A stretch of DNA of 64,000 nucleotides, taken from positions 9,920,001-9,984,000 of the forward strand of contig OY969916.1 of assembly GCA_963704535.1 (NCBI GenBank), read 5' to 3'. The DNA comes from G963704535 sp963704535 (GTDB lineage Bacteria > Chloroflexota > Chloroflexia > Chloroflexales > Roseiflexaceae). Of the stretch, positions 37,731 through 47,074 are shown in pieces. Within the stretch, counting starts at the first letter, position 1. Each line of letters opens with the position of its first letter. The position numbers and the translations under genes are program-made. The notes under the pieces were generated by a model. That model did not search any database and was not told where the DNA came from. It saw only the letters and a list, made by a program, of their open reading frames with translations.

Positions 37731-38543
37731 GTGACGACAAACATTCTCGAAGCCCGCAGCGTCACCAAGCAGTTCGGCGGCCTGGTCGCGGTGAACAGCG
37801 TCGATTTCGATATCGCGCGCGGCAGCATCTGTAGCCTGATCGGCCCGAATGGGGCCGGCAAGACGACCTTCTTCAATATGATCACCGGCCTGTACGTGCC
37901 CACGAGCGGGGCGCTGACCTTCGATGGGCAGAATATCGCCGGCCTCAAGCCGAACGCCGTCACGCAGCGCGGGGTCGGCCGCACCTTCCAGAACATTCGC
38001 CTGTTCGCCAATATGACCGCGCTGGAGAATGTGCTGGTCGGCCAGCACGCGCGCCTGAAGGCCCGGCTGCTCGGCATCCTGCTGCGCACCCGTTCGGTCG
38101 TAGCGGAAGAGGAGCGGGCGCACGCGCGCGCCCTGGAGTTGCTCGACTTCGTGGGCCTTAGCCGCGCCCGCGCCGACGATATGAGCAAGAACCTGCCCTA
38201 CGGCGACCAGCGGCGCCTGGAGATCGCGCGGGCTTTGGCCACCGACCCGAAGCTGCTGCTGCTCGACGAGCCGACCGCCGGCATGAACCCGCAGGAGACC
38301 GCCGACCTGACCCGGCTGATCCGCCACATCCGCGACGCGCTGGGAGTTACCGTGCTGCTGATCGAGCACGATATGAAAGTGGTCATGGATATCTCCGAGC
38401 GGATCACGGTGCTCGACCACGGCGCCAAGATCGCTGAGGGGGCGCCGGAGCTTGTGCGCGCCAATGAGCAGGTGATCGAGGCCTACCTCGGCAAGGGCGC
38501 GTCGGCGCACGGCAAGGGCGGACGCCAGCCGGCGACGGCGTGA
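37731..38543 (+). CDS. livG: Branched-chain amino acid ABC ATPase LivG
   Basis: 270 residues. Walker A GPNGAGKTT, Q-loop TFQNIRLF, LivG-type insertion after it, signature NLPYGDQRRLEIARAL, Walker B LLLLDEPTAGMNP, switch IEHDMKVVMDISERI. GTG start with GGTAGGGAG upstream. Works with LivF, which is now separated from it by a Uma2 gene and an IS. Confidence 0.93.
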   Translation: MTTNILEARSVTKQFGGLVAVNSVDFDIARGSICSLIGPNGAGKTTFFNMITGLYVPTSGALTFDGQNIAGLKPNAVTQRGVGRTFQNIRLFANMTALENVLVGQHARLKARLLGILLRTRSVVAEEERAHARALELLDFVGLSRARADDMSKNLPYGDQRRLEIARALATDPKLLLLDEPTAGMNPQETADLTRLIRHIRDALGVTVLLIEHDMKVVMDISERITVLDHGAKIAEGAPELVRANEQVIEAYLGKGASAHGKGGRQPATA

Positions 38544-38588
38544 TATAATCTGCCGGCGGAACGCGAGATCGCGCGAAGCGAGGGGCAC

Positions 38589-39257
38589 ATGGCGGAGACG
38601 ATCCTCGAACAACCTGCCACCGGCGAGCGGCGCATCAAGATCAGCTACGAGGAGTTCCTGGCCTGGCCGGAGGACCTTCACGCGGAGTGGGTCGATGGGG
38701 AAATGACTATTTTTATGCCGCCGAAAGACATTCATCAGGCTGCCGTCGGCTTCATCTATCGGCTTATCGCACAGTTCGTCGATCTGCTCAAACTCGGTAT
38801 CGTTCGAGTCGCGCCGCTCGAAATGCGAATCCTTCCAAGTGGGCCGGCCCGTGAGCCGGATGTCTTGTTTGTCGCCGGCGAGCATGCCGCTCGCTTAACA
38901 CCCAATCGGCTGGAGGGACCGGCAGATCTTGTCGTCGAAGTCATCTCCGACGACAGCGTTTCACGCGATCGCGGCGACAAATTCTATGAGTATCAGGAAG
39001 GCGGCGTGCGCGAGTACTGGATTATTGATCCGCGCCCTGGGAAAGAACGAGTTGATTGCTACTGGCTTATACCACAGAACAAGTACCAGGCCTTCCTGCC
39101 GGATGCGGATGGGCGCTACCATGCGGCCACGCTGCCCGGCTTCTGGTTCCGCCCGGAGTGGCTGTGGCAAGAGCCGCCCCCTGACCCATTGCTGGCGCTG
39201 GCCGAGATCGCACCTGACGCGGTGCGCGCGGCGCTCGCTGGCAAGCTTGGACTGTAG
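38589..39257 (+). CDS. Uma2-family putative endonuclease
   Basis: 222 residues. PD-(D/E)XK-type Uma2 core: REPDVLFVAGEHAARL, ADLVVEVISDDSVSRDRGDKFYEYQEGGVREYWIIDPR. A TATAAT at 38544-38549 may be part of its own promoter. It interrupts the expected livG-livF order. Function unknown; nuclease activity inferred from the fold. Confidence 0.85.
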   Translation: MAETILEQPATGERRIKISYEEFLAWPEDLHAEWVDGEMTIFMPPKDIHQAAVGFIYRLIAQFVDLLKLGIVRVAPLEMRILPSGPAREPDVLFVAGEHAARLTPNRLEGPADLVVEVISDDSVSRDRGDKFYEYQEGGVREYWIIDPRPGKERVDCYWLIPQNKYQAFLPDADGRYHAATLPGFWFRPEWLWQEPPPDPLLALAEIAPDAVRAALAGKLGL

Positions 39258-39348
39258 CCTTAGACAAGGTTCTTTGGGGCTTTACAGTTCTGTGAAAAAG
39301 GGGGTTTGAGGGGGCAGCCCCCTCAGTCTCTCCCACTCACACTGTAAA

Positions 39349-40365
39349 AGACTTTATCTCGATTAAATCATGGGTGTCCAGGGAGTGAGGCGAACACGAA
39401 AATTGTGTAATGCACAACTGATTTCCGCCACCATATCCCGGACGCTCTCCTTAAACAGACGAATGGTGTCCTTGACGATCCGACAGCGTTTCACACTGCT
39501 ATTGACGTGCTCAATCCGTACTCGCCGTCGTGCGTGTTGCTGATTAAATGCTTTTTGCTCTTCGGTCAAGCTACCACCGCGTGGTTTCTTGAACGGTGTG
39601 ATGCTCTCAACTCCAGAAAGCCGAAAGGCCAAGAAGCCGAGATCTTGGAGTAACTCGCTTCCCTCGGGCAACGGATAGGGAGTGCTGTCAGCAATTCGCT
39701 TATCGTGCGCACTCCCTTCATACGTGTCACTCAGAAACAAGATCGTCAGCGTTGCATTGACCAGAAGCACATTTTTTATCGTATGGCACTTTTTCTTGCC
39801 GCTATAGCAGCTTTTCTGTTCATCTGGATCTTTGGGGCGTGAGATGCGTCGTTCGGTTCCATCATGGCAAAAAGGGGGGCAGTCGCCTCGGCAACCGCCT
39901 CAATCGGAAGCGCCAGACGTTGCGCCAGTTCGACCAGCGAGCGGGAGGGCGCATCTCCGAGAGCACGCAAGGAAGCGCGCAAGACCGGCAGCAGCACGTG
40001 TATCCACTGATTGGTTTTGCCCTGCGGCAAGCCAAACATAATCCCGTGGGCCACTTGGAGCGGGTTGGTTTTGAGATAGACCAGGATAAACAACAACCGA
40101 TCTTGGGGCGAAGGCAGCGGGCAATTGGTATAGGTGGTGTAACGTCGAGCAGTACGCGGCTTGCCATCCAGACGCCACTCGGCCACATGCGCCTGAAACG
40201 TGGTCTCGAAGGCAGGCAGCAACTGTTGAAATTCGTCAACCGTGAGACTGGTCATATCTAACACATCCAAGGGTTTGCGGGCCAAATCGGTATAGCGTAA
40301 GCCGCTCATTGATTGCTCCTTCATCATAATGAAGCGACACTATACCACAAATCGAGATAAAGTCT
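39349..40365 (-). mobile_element. IS5-like insertion sequence (1017 bp)
   Basis: Perfect 16-bp terminal inverted repeats AGACTTTATCTCGATT (39349-39364; complement 40350-40365). A 3-bp AAA duplication flanks it (39346-39348, 40366-40368). It landed inside the MITE-like element. Confidence 0.88.
39363..40309 (-). CDS. IS5-family transposase in two frames
   Basis: The first frame starts MSGLRYTDLARKPLDVL (AAGGAG upstream, start 40309) and encodes the N-terminal helical domain and HTH. It runs out of frame after APLFAMMEP. The second frame carries the DDE core: DGTERRISRPKDPDEQKSCY, SGKKKCHTIKNVLL, LFLSDTYEGSAHDKRIAD and the C-terminal RVRIEHVNSSVKRCRI with the last acidic residue. The crossover is at a run of six C and five T just before GCCATGATGG. 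Several IS5 subgroups make transposase by programmed frameshifting at such a run, so it may be functional. Confidence 0.82.
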
Positions 40366-40415
40366 AAAGTAGAATGGCGCCTTCCGAAACCTTGTCTTAT
40401 TGATAGAGACACCGT

Positions 40416-41141
40416 ATGAGCATCTCCCAACCGCTCCTAGAGCTAAAGAACGTCCACAGCTACTACGGCAACATCCACGCGCTGAAAGGGATCTCGCTGA
40501 TGGTCGGCGACGGCGAGATCGTGACCCTGATCGGCTCGAACGGCGCCGGCAAGAGCACGACGTTGCGCACAATCTCCGGCATCCTCCAGCCGCGCCAGGG
40601 TGAGGTTCTGCTGGAGGGGCGGCGGATCGACCATGTGCCGGCCCACAAGATAGTCGAATTGGGAGTGCTCCAGTCGCCCGAGGGCCGGCGCATCTTCCCG
40701 CGCCTGTCGGTGCGCGAGAACCTGGAGATGGGAGCCTTCACGCGCAGGGACAAGGACGCGATCGCCGGCGATATGGAGCGCGTGTTCGGGCTGTTCCCGC
40801 GCCTGCGCGAGCGCGAGAATCAGAAGGGCGGCACGCTCTCCGGCGGCGAGCAGCAGATGCTGGCGATCGGTCGCGCGCTGATGGGCCGCCCACGCGTGCT
40901 GCTGCTCGACGAGCCATCGATGGGGCTGGCCCCGGTGCTGGTCGAGCAGATCTTCAGTATTATCAAGGATATCAACACCCAGGGGACGACGATCCTGCTG
41001 GTGGAGCAGAACGCTTTGATGGCGCTGGGCATCGCGCACCGCGGCTACGTGCTCCAGACCGGGAAGATCGTGCTGGCCGATACGGCCAAGGGCCTGAGTG
41101 AAAACGAGATGGTCCAGAAGGCGTATTTGGGCATTGAGTAG
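40416..41141 (+). CDS. livF: Branched-chain amino acid ABC ATPase LivF
   Basis: 241 residues. Walker A GSNGAGKST, Q-loop and LivF text LGVLQSPEGRRIFPRLSVRENLEMGAF, signature LSGGEQQMLAIGRAL, Walker B VLLLDEPSMGLAP, switch VEQNALMALGIAHRGYVLQTG. Partner of LivG. It ends convergently with a fused LivHM gene, with a heptad hairpin between. Confidence 0.93.
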   Translation: MSISQPLLELKNVHSYYGNIHALKGISLMVGDGEIVTLIGSNGAGKSTTLRTISGILQPRQGEVLLEGRRIDHVPAHKIVELGVLQSPEGRRIFPRLSVRENLEMGAFTRRDKDAIAGDMERVFGLFPRLRERENQKGGTLSGGEQQMLAIGRALMGRPRVLLLDEPSMGLAPVLVEQIFSIIKDINTQGTTILLVEQNALMALGIAHRGYVLQTGKIVLADTAKGLSENEMVQKAYLGIE

Positions 41142-41219
41142 CTGAGGATAGAGGATAGAAGATGAGGATAGAGGATGGAGGATGGCGATCTTCCATCCTC
41201 TATCCTCTATCCTCTATCT
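41142..41219. repeat. GAGGATA heptad hairpin between convergent genes
   Basis: GAGGATAGAGGATAGAAGAT...GAGGATGGAGGATGG facing CCATCCTCTATCCTCTATCC. Likely acts as a bidirectional transcription stop. Confidence 0.8.
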
Positions 41220-43271
41220 TCAGCTCGTCGAGGATTGGCGCGCCCGCAAGCGCACGGTGAAGTACAGCGCCAGCCCGAAGGTCAGGTAGGTCAGCTCGCG
41301 CAGCGTGGACGCGGCCAGCAGCCAGCCGCCGTTGGTCTGGCCGAGCTGGTAGAGCCAGGCGCCCAGCAGCGGGATGATCACGTAGTTGTAGCCGCCGATC
41401 ACCAGCGCCCCGACAATTGCGCCGCGCACGCTGCCGGCCCCGCCGATCACGACCATGGCCAGCGCCATCGCCGAGAGCCGGAACTCCGACTGATCCGGCT
41501 CGACATAACTAAAGATGCCGGCGTATAGTGCGCCGGCGACCCCGGCCATGATCGCACCGATCCCAAATGCCAGTGGCCGCAAGCGCGACACGCTGATCCC
41601 GCTGCTGATCGCGGCGGTCTCGTCCTCGCTCAGGGCCGCCCAGGCCCGACCCAGCCGCGAGCGCGCCAACCGCAGGCTGACGAACGCACCCAGCAGCACC
41701 AACGCCAGCACTAGGTAGTAGCGCTCGGTCGCGCCGGCGAGGGCGTGCCCGAAGATTCGCGGCGGGGGCAGGGCGGCCATGCCGCTGGCGCCGCCGGTCC
41801 ACTCGTCCAGGTTCAGGAAGATGCGCGGGACGATCTGGCCGAACGCCAGGGTGACGATCGCCAGGTAGTCGCCGCGCAGCCGCAGCGTCAGCGCGCCGTT
41901 GATGACGCCGAAGAGGCCGGCGGTGACGATACTCAGCGCCAGCACGACCAGGAAGTCGGTCGGGCCGGGCACGAACGCGGCCAGGCGCCCGCTTGGGTCG
42001 GTTAGCATGCCGGCGGTGTACCCGCCGATCCCGAAGATCGCGGCGTAGCCCAGGTCGAGCAGGCCGGCGAAGCCAAGCAGGATGTTGAGGCCCAGCGCGA
42101 GCAGTGCGAAGATCAGGACGCCGGTCATCACCACTTCCTGGTGCCACCCTAGCAAGCGGTCGATCAGCGGGTAGACTAGGGCCAGCGCGAACAGCCCCCA
42201 AGTCAGCCGGCGTGGCCAGGGGCCGGAGTGGCGGTTCGCTCCGGCGATGCCTTCAAGCGCTGGGACATCGGACAGCTCCTCGCTGTGCTCGCGGTCGGCC
42301 AGGCCGGTGGGCCGGAGCATCAGCAGCACGATCAGGATCGAGAGCACCAGCACCGGCGTCCACTCCGGCGCCAGGAAGAAGTCGCTGAACGCGGCCAGCA
42401 CGCCCAGCAGCAGCCCGCTCAGGAACGCGCCGCCGGGCCGGCCGATGCCGCCAAGCACGGCTGCCGCAAAGGCGATCAGCCCGCTCTGGGCGCCGTGGTG
42501 GCCGAAGGGCCGGTTGTAGTAGAGGGTGAACACGAACGCGGCCGCGCCGGCCAGCGCCCCGCCGATCGCGAAGGCCAGCCGGATCGAGCCATTGCGATCG
42601 ACCCCGCATAGCTCGGCCATCTCGGGGTCCTGGGCACAGGCGCGCAGCGCGCGGCCGGCCCTAGTCCGGCGCAGGAACCAGCCGACCAGGAGCGCGAGCC
42701 CGGCGGCCAGCAGCAGCACCAGCAGATCTTTGAGCGAGTAGATCAATTTCAGCCCGACAGCCTGGGCCAGGTTGATATCGGGCAGCAGCTCGGGCACCCG
42801 CATCCGCGGCACCTCCGGCACGCCCGGCACGCTCTCGTGGCGCCCAGGAAAGAAGCTTGGCTCGGTCTTGCGCCAGAGCAGCGCCAACTGATAGAGCATA
42901 AAGGAGAGGCCGATGCCGGCGATCAGCGGCGCCAGGCGCGAGCCGGCGCGGAATGGCCGGAATGCGACCCGCTCGATGGCGACGTTCAGCACCACGCCGA
43001 AGCCCATCGCGGCGACCAGCGCCAGCGCCAGGCCGCCGACGAGGGTGCCGGCGGGGAACTCGCGTTGCAGCCCCAGGTTGAGGATGATCGAGGTGATCGC
43101 CGCCGTGGTCAGGGCGAACAGGTCGCCATGGGCGAAATTGATCATCCGCACGGCGCCGTAGACCAGGGTCACGCCGATGGCGTTGAGCGCGATCACGGCG
43201 CCGTTGGAGAGCCCGATGCCGAGGAGCTGGAGCAGCACCTCGATCGAAGGAAGTTGAAGCCCGTAGATCAT
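41220..43271 (-). CDS. Fused LivH-LivM branched-chain amino acid permease
   Basis: 683 residues. Residues 1-~310 are LivH (VTLVYGAVRMINFAHGDLFA; ALRACAQDPEMAELCGVDRN); a short linker with no membrane helix follows; residues ~360-683 are LivM (LGLNILLGFAGLLDLGYAAIFGIGGY; LRGDYLAIVTLAFGQIVPRI; ALSEDETAAISSG). So one chain supplies both halves of the channel. No second ATPase or binding protein is next to it; it may share LivG/LivF across the hairpin (inference). Start at 43271, with AAAGGAG 13 bases upstream. Confidence 0.88.
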   Translation of the reverse strand: MIYGLQLPSIEVLLQLLGIGLSNGAVIALNAIGVTLVYGAVRMINFAHGDLFALTTAAITSIILNLGLQREFPAGTLVGGLALALVAAMGFGVVLNVAIERVAFRPFRAGSRLAPLIAGIGLSFMLYQLALLWRKTEPSFFPGRHESVPGVPEVPRMRVPELLPDINLAQAVGLKLIYSLKDLLVLLLAAGLALLVGWFLRRTRAGRALRACAQDPEMAELCGVDRNGSIRLAFAIGGALAGAAAFVFTLYYNRPFGHHGAQSGLIAFAAAVLGGIGRPGGAFLSGLLLGVLAAFSDFFLAPEWTPVLVLSILIVLLMLRPTGLADREHSEELSDVPALEGIAGANRHSGPWPRRLTWGLFALALVYPLIDRLLGWHQEVVMTGVLIFALLALGLNILLGFAGLLDLGYAAIFGIGGYTAGMLTDPSGRLAAFVPGPTDFLVVLALSIVTAGLFGVINGALTLRLRGDYLAIVTLAFGQIVPRIFLNLDEWTGGASGMAALPPPRIFGHALAGATERYYLVLALVLLGAFVSLRLARSRLGRAWAALSEDETAAISSGISVSRLRPLAFGIGAIMAGVAGALYAGIFSYVEPDQSEFRLSAMALAMVVIGGAGSVRGAIVGALVIGGYNYVIIPLLGAWLYQLGQTNGGWLLAASTLRELTYLTFGLALYFTVRLRARQSSTS

Positions 43272-43416
43272 TGAGGCTTGGCGCTCCTTTCGCGCATGCA
43301 CGGCCTGTGTGCTATGATAGGCAAGATTCGGTTTCCTGTGCCCCACATTGTAACAAAGTTTCGCATAGTGGTATCCTGTCAGACTCCCATACCCGCGGCG
43401 GGCACAACTGCGGATG

Positions 43417-43474
43417 AAATGTGGGTGGAGTTATTCTTGAGAGGCGACCCCCTCAAACTCCCCCTATTTCCCAT
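43417..43474. repeat. G/C palindrome repeat (family G)
   Basis: GTGGGTGGAGTTATTCTTGA, GAGGCGACCCCCTCAAACTC and CCCCTATTTCCC. The rest of the gap 43272-43529 shows nothing definite. Confidence 0.6.
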
Positions 43475-43535
43475 CAGGTCATCCACGACCGGCGCGAAGA
43501 TCGCAGAGGTCGATAAGGACGAGGATTAGGTGCGT

Positions 43536-44861
43536 ATGACGACAGAGAGCGAATCGCCGCTGTATCAGCGCCCGGCCGAGATCTTGCAGCAACTCATTCG
43601 ATTCAACACCACCAATCCCCCCGGCAATGAAGCCGAGTGCCTCGCCTACATCGACGGTCTGCTCTCGGAGGCTGGCGTGGAGCGTACCTGGCTGGCCCGT
43701 GACCCGCTGCGACCGAACCTGGTGGCCCGGCTACCGGGCCGGGGCAATGCCCTACCGCTGCTGCTCCAGGGCCATGTGGATGTCGTGACCACCGAGCATC
43801 AGCAGTGGCGCCATCCGCCCTTCGAGGGCCGCCTGGACGATGGCTACATCTGGGGGCGCGGCGCGCTGGATATGAAGGGCGGCGTGGCCATGATGCTGGC
43901 GGCCCTCCTACGTGCGGCGGCGGAGGGCCTGGACCCGCCGGGCGACATCATCCTGGCGATCGTGAGCGACGAGGAGGCCGGCGGCGAAGATGGGGCGAAG
44001 TACCTGGTTGAGCATCACGCCGATCTATTCGCCGGCGTCCGCTATGCGCTGGGCGAGTTTGGCGGCTTCTCCTTTCAGGTCGGCCCGCGACGGTTTTACC
44101 CGATCATGGTCGCCGAAAAGCAGTTCTGCAAGGTGCGGGTCAGGGTGCGCGGGCCGGGTGGCCATGGCGCGCTGCCGATGCGCGGCGGCGCGATGGCCAA
44201 GCTGGCACGCCTGATCGAGCGGCTGGACCGGCGGCGGCTGCCGGTGCATATCACGCCGGTCGCCCGCCGCATGTTCGAGACGATCGCCGCAGCCCTACCG
44301 CTCCCGCTCGGCGCCATCGTCGGCCAGTTGCTTAACCCGCGGCTGACCGATCGGGTGCTCGACCTGCTGGGCGAGCGGGGTCACACGTTCGACCCGCTGC
44401 TGCACAACACTGTTAATGCGACGATCGTGCGAGGCGGCGACACGATCAACGTCGTGCCGAGCGAGATCGTGCTGGATCTGGATGGGCGCCTGCTCCCCGG
44501 CTACGGCCCCGACGCTCTGCTGGCGGAGCTGCGCCGGCTCCTGGGCGCCGAGGTTGAGCTGGAGATCACAGGCTACGAGCCTGGCCCAGCCGCGCCGGAC
44601 ATGGGCCTGTTCGGCACATTGGCCGGAATCCTGCGCGCGGCCGACCCGCAGGGCATCCCCACGCCGATGCTCTTGAGCGGTGTGACCGATGGGCGCTTCT
44701 TCGCGCGGCTGGGCATCCAGACCTACGGCTTCCTGCCGATGCGCCTGCCGCCGGAGTTCAACTTCTCGGCCACGATCCACGCCGCCGACGAGCGCATCCC
44801 GGTCGAGGCGTTGCGCTTCGGGGCTGACGCGATCTACCAGGCGCTCGGGCGGTTCGGGTAG
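43536..44861 (+). CDS. M20-family metallopeptidase
   Basis: About 441 residues. Metal-binding His-Asp in LLQGHVDVV near 80, the bridging Asp in WGRGALDMKGG, the catalytic Glu-Glu in SDEEAGG near 150, and a final HAADERIPV. An M20 dimerisation lid lies between. Family members hydrolyse peptides, N-acyl amino acids or carbamoyl compounds; they often sit beside amino acid transporters, as here. ATG 43536 is chosen; GTG 43530 is possible. Confidence 0.88.
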   Translation: MTTESESPLYQRPAEILQQLIRFNTTNPPGNEAECLAYIDGLLSEAGVERTWLARDPLRPNLVARLPGRGNALPLLLQGHVDVVTTEHQQWRHPPFEGRLDDGYIWGRGALDMKGGVAMMLAALLRAAAEGLDPPGDIILAIVSDEEAGGEDGAKYLVEHHADLFAGVRYALGEFGGFSFQVGPRRFYPIMVAEKQFCKVRVRVRGPGGHGALPMRGGAMAKLARLIERLDRRRLPVHITPVARRMFETIAAALPLPLGAIVGQLLNPRLTDRVLDLLGERGHTFDPLLHNTVNATIVRGGDTINVVPSEIVLDLDGRLLPGYGPDALLAELRRLLGAEVELEITGYEPGPAAPDMGLFGTLAGILRAADPQGIPTPMLLSGVTDGRFFARLGIQTYGFLPMRLPPEFNFSATIHAADERIPVEALRFGADAIYQALGRFG

Positions 44862-44890
44862 TTGTCATTGTGGGGCCATAGGTCTATAAT
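44862..44890 (+). promoter_or_regulatory. Promoter of a Uma2 gene
   Basis: TTGTCA (44862-44867), a 17-base spacer and TATAAT (44885-44890). AAGGAGG at 44901-44907 follows. Confidence 0.65.
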
Positions 44891-44915
44891 CTGCTTGCAC
44901 AAGGAGGTAAAAGCG

Positions 44916-45479
44916 ATGGTTGTCGATGTCACTATGACGCAAACTGGCCTGATCATGGGCGAAGAGCTGGCGGAAATGGGCGATATTGGGCGGTGCGAAC
45001 TGGTCGAAGGGAGAATTGTGTCGATGGCCCCACCTGGAGATCAGCACGGCGGAGTCGAAGTTGCGATCGGAGCAGCTATCTACAACTTTGTTATTACCCA
45101 CAAATTAGGGAAAGTTCGTGTCGGTGAGAGCGGAGTGTACACGCGGCGCAATCCCGACACCGTGCGCGGGATGGATGCCTGCTTTATCTCCAATGAGCGT
45201 TACGCGCAGAAGCAATCCGCTTCTTTTCTGGATGTCGCCCCCGACCTGGTTGTCGAGATTCTATCGCCGAACGATCGATCGATAGAGATGAATCAGAAAT
45301 TACGCGAGTATTTTTCGATCGGGGTGCGATTGGTATGGGTGCTTGATCCCCAGGCGCGCAGCGTCTACGCCTACCGCTCGCTCACCGACGTGCGCGAGTT
45401 TACCATCGCCGACGACTTGCCGGGCGACGATGTATTGCCGGGGTTCGCGGTGAAGGTGGCACAGCTCTTCGAGGACTGA
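44916..45479 (+). CDS. Uma2-family putative endonuclease
   Basis: 187 residues. Core signatures GMDACFISNERY, DLVVEILSPNDRSIEMNQKLREYFSIGVRLVWVLDP. Own promoter and a strong RBS. The third Uma2 gene in the window and the shortest. Role unknown. Confidence 0.87.
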   Translation: MVVDVTMTQTGLIMGEELAEMGDIGRCELVEGRIVSMAPPGDQHGGVEVAIGAAIYNFVITHKLGKVRVGESGVYTRRNPDTVRGMDACFISNERYAQKQSASFLDVAPDLVVEILSPNDRSIEMNQKLREYFSIGVRLVWVLDPQARSVYAYRSLTDVREFTIADDLPGDDVLPGFAVKVAQLFED

Positions 45480-45526
45480 TCGATCGCGGGTTATCTCCGA
45501 ACTGTACATGTAAAGGAGGAATCCCT

Positions 45527-46933
45527 ATGGCCAATATCGCCCTGGTCGCCCCATCGAAGCCGGTCGCCGGCCGGACGCTCAAAGCGACGGAGAGCCTTTG
45601 CCCGGTCTGCAATGCGCGCATCTCGGCCTCCTATATAGCCACGGACGACGGCCACGCCCACTTCGCCCGCGCCTGTCCTTCCCATGGCCGCTTCAACACC
45701 GACCTTGGCCCGCACGCCGGTTTCTACGAGCGGCAGTTCAGGATCGATCGACTGCTCAAAGAGCGCTTCGATCAGGTGAAGAACGACCCGTACCTGGAGC
45801 AGAACTACCCCTTCCCGCTGCGCCAGCGCGCCGGCCTGGTAATGCTGGAGATCACCGAGCGCTGTAACCTGAGCTGCCCGATGTGCTTCGCCGGCAGCGG
45901 CCCAGAGGGGCGTCACTATACCCTGGCCGAGATCCGTAAGCGCGCCGAGCAGGTGATCGCGACCGACGGGCCGGGCATCTCGGTGCAGTTGAGCGGCGGC
46001 GAGCCGACGGTGCGCAAGGATCTCGATCAGATCATCAAACTGTGCTACGAGGTCGGCTTCGGCCACGTCGAGGTGATCAGCAACGGCGTACGGATCGCCA
46101 AGGACCCCAACTACGCCCAGCAGCTCAAGGCCTGGGGCGCCACCTCGGTCTACCTCCAGTTCGACAGCACCCGCGATGACGATATTGAGCTGCTGCGTGG
46201 CGAGCGGCTGTGGTGGGTGCGCGAGAAGGCGCTGGACCACCTGGCAGCGGCGCGCATCCCGACTGTGCTGGCGGTGTCGATCCTGCCCGGCCTGAACGAT
46301 GACCAGGTCGGCCCGATCATGGAGATCGTCGCCCGCACCAAGGCGATCATCTGCGGCGTCAATTTCCAGAGCGCGACGCCGTTCGGCAGCCGCTTCGATG
46401 TCGAGGCGCCCCGCAAGCTGCGCCTGCCCGATATCCTGAAGCTGCTGGAGGACCAGTGCGGCATCTCGCCGGCGGGCGTGTTCCCGCTGGGCTTCGGCTC
46501 GCCGCTCTGCAACGCCTTCGCACGCATCTCCTACCGCGACGGTCGCTGGCAGCACACCATCCCCGACCTCACGCTGGACGATTATATCGAGCTGCTGGGC
46601 GAAGATCCGGTCGACTTCGTGCGTTCGCTGGCGATCGGCTTCGACGAGGCCGGGCCGAAGCTGCTCAAGAACGTCAAAGGTAGCTTGCGCCTGGTAACAA
46701 AGCTCCTGCCGGTGCTGGGTGCCAACCCGATCAAGTTCCTGCGCAACAGGAGCACCACGCTTTACATCAAGCCGTTTATGGACAGCAGCGATATCGACAT
46801 GGACCGGATCGAGCGCTGCTGCTTCCACAGCGCGACTCCGCGCGGTCTGATGAGCTTCTGCGCGGTCAACTACCTGGGCCGCGAGACCATCCCGATTGCC
46901 GCCGATGTGTTCGAGGGCGCCGTACGCGCGTGA
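45527..46933 (+). CDS. Radical SAM protein, Tes/MJ0619-like
   Basis: 468 residues. An N-terminal zinc-ribbon-like CPVC...CPSHG pair is followed by the radical SAM cluster motif CNLSCPMC, SAM-contact SGGEPTVRKDL, and IEVISNGVR- and VYLQFDSTRDDD-like segments, as in archaeal MJ0619 and tetraether lipid synthase. A C-terminal ~120 residues with conserved Cys (ERCCFHS; FCAVNYLG) may bind a further cluster. Reaction unknown; carbon-carbon coupling of lipids is one possibility only by family resemblance. RBS AAGGAGG precedes the ATG. Transferase and seleno-family genes follow downstream. Confidence 0.8.
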   Translation: MANIALVAPSKPVAGRTLKATESLCPVCNARISASYIATDDGHAHFARACPSHGRFNTDLGPHAGFYERQFRIDRLLKERFDQVKNDPYLEQNYPFPLRQRAGLVMLEITERCNLSCPMCFAGSGPEGRHYTLAEIRKRAEQVIATDGPGISVQLSGGEPTVRKDLDQIIKLCYEVGFGHVEVISNGVRIAKDPNYAQQLKAWGATSVYLQFDSTRDDDIELLRGERLWWVREKALDHLAAARIPTVLAVSILPGLNDDQVGPIMEIVARTKAIICGVNFQSATPFGSRFDVEAPRKLRLPDILKLLEDQCGISPAGVFPLGFGSPLCNAFARISYRDGRWQHTIPDLTLDDYIELLGEDPVDFVRSLAIGFDEAGPKLLKNVKGSLRLVTKLLPVLGANPIKFLRNRSTTLYIKPFMDSSDIDMDRIERCCFHSATPRGLMSFCAVNYLGRETIPIAADVFEGAVRA

Positions 46934-47066
46934 CAAGGTGACAAGATGAGGGGGTGACAAGGTGACAGTGCTCCTCACTCTGCCATCTTGTCATATGCTC
47001 GCCTTTCATTTTTTGCTCCTTATCATCGTGTCATCTTGTCATCTTGTCGTCTTGTCACCTTGCCAG
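46931..47066. repeat. GTGACAAG octad inverted repeat
   Basis: TGACAAGGTGACAAGATGAG at the left faces TGTCATCTTGTCATCTTGTC...GTCACCTTG at the right, about 70 bases apart. Confidence 0.8.
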
Positions 47067-47074
47067 GAGGAAGC

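Larger units (their letters stand above)
39262..40397. mobile_element. MITE-like element interrupted by an IS5-like element
   Basis: Ends AGACAAGGTT (39262-39271) and AACCTTGTCT (40388-40397) match the complete copy at 24782. Removing the IS and one AAA leaves a 116-base element with TTTACAGT, the G/C palindrome and ACTGTAAAGTAGAATGG. Confidence 0.75.

Noticed and set aside
39346..40369. 4-bp TAAA target duplication for the IS5-like element
   Set aside because: AAA gives perfectly symmetric 16-base ends and restores the MITE sequence exactly; TAAA would make the ends unequal.
46931..46960. Read-through of the radical SAM stop codon (TGA)
   Set aside because: Only repeat sequence and another TGA follow; no family domain continues.
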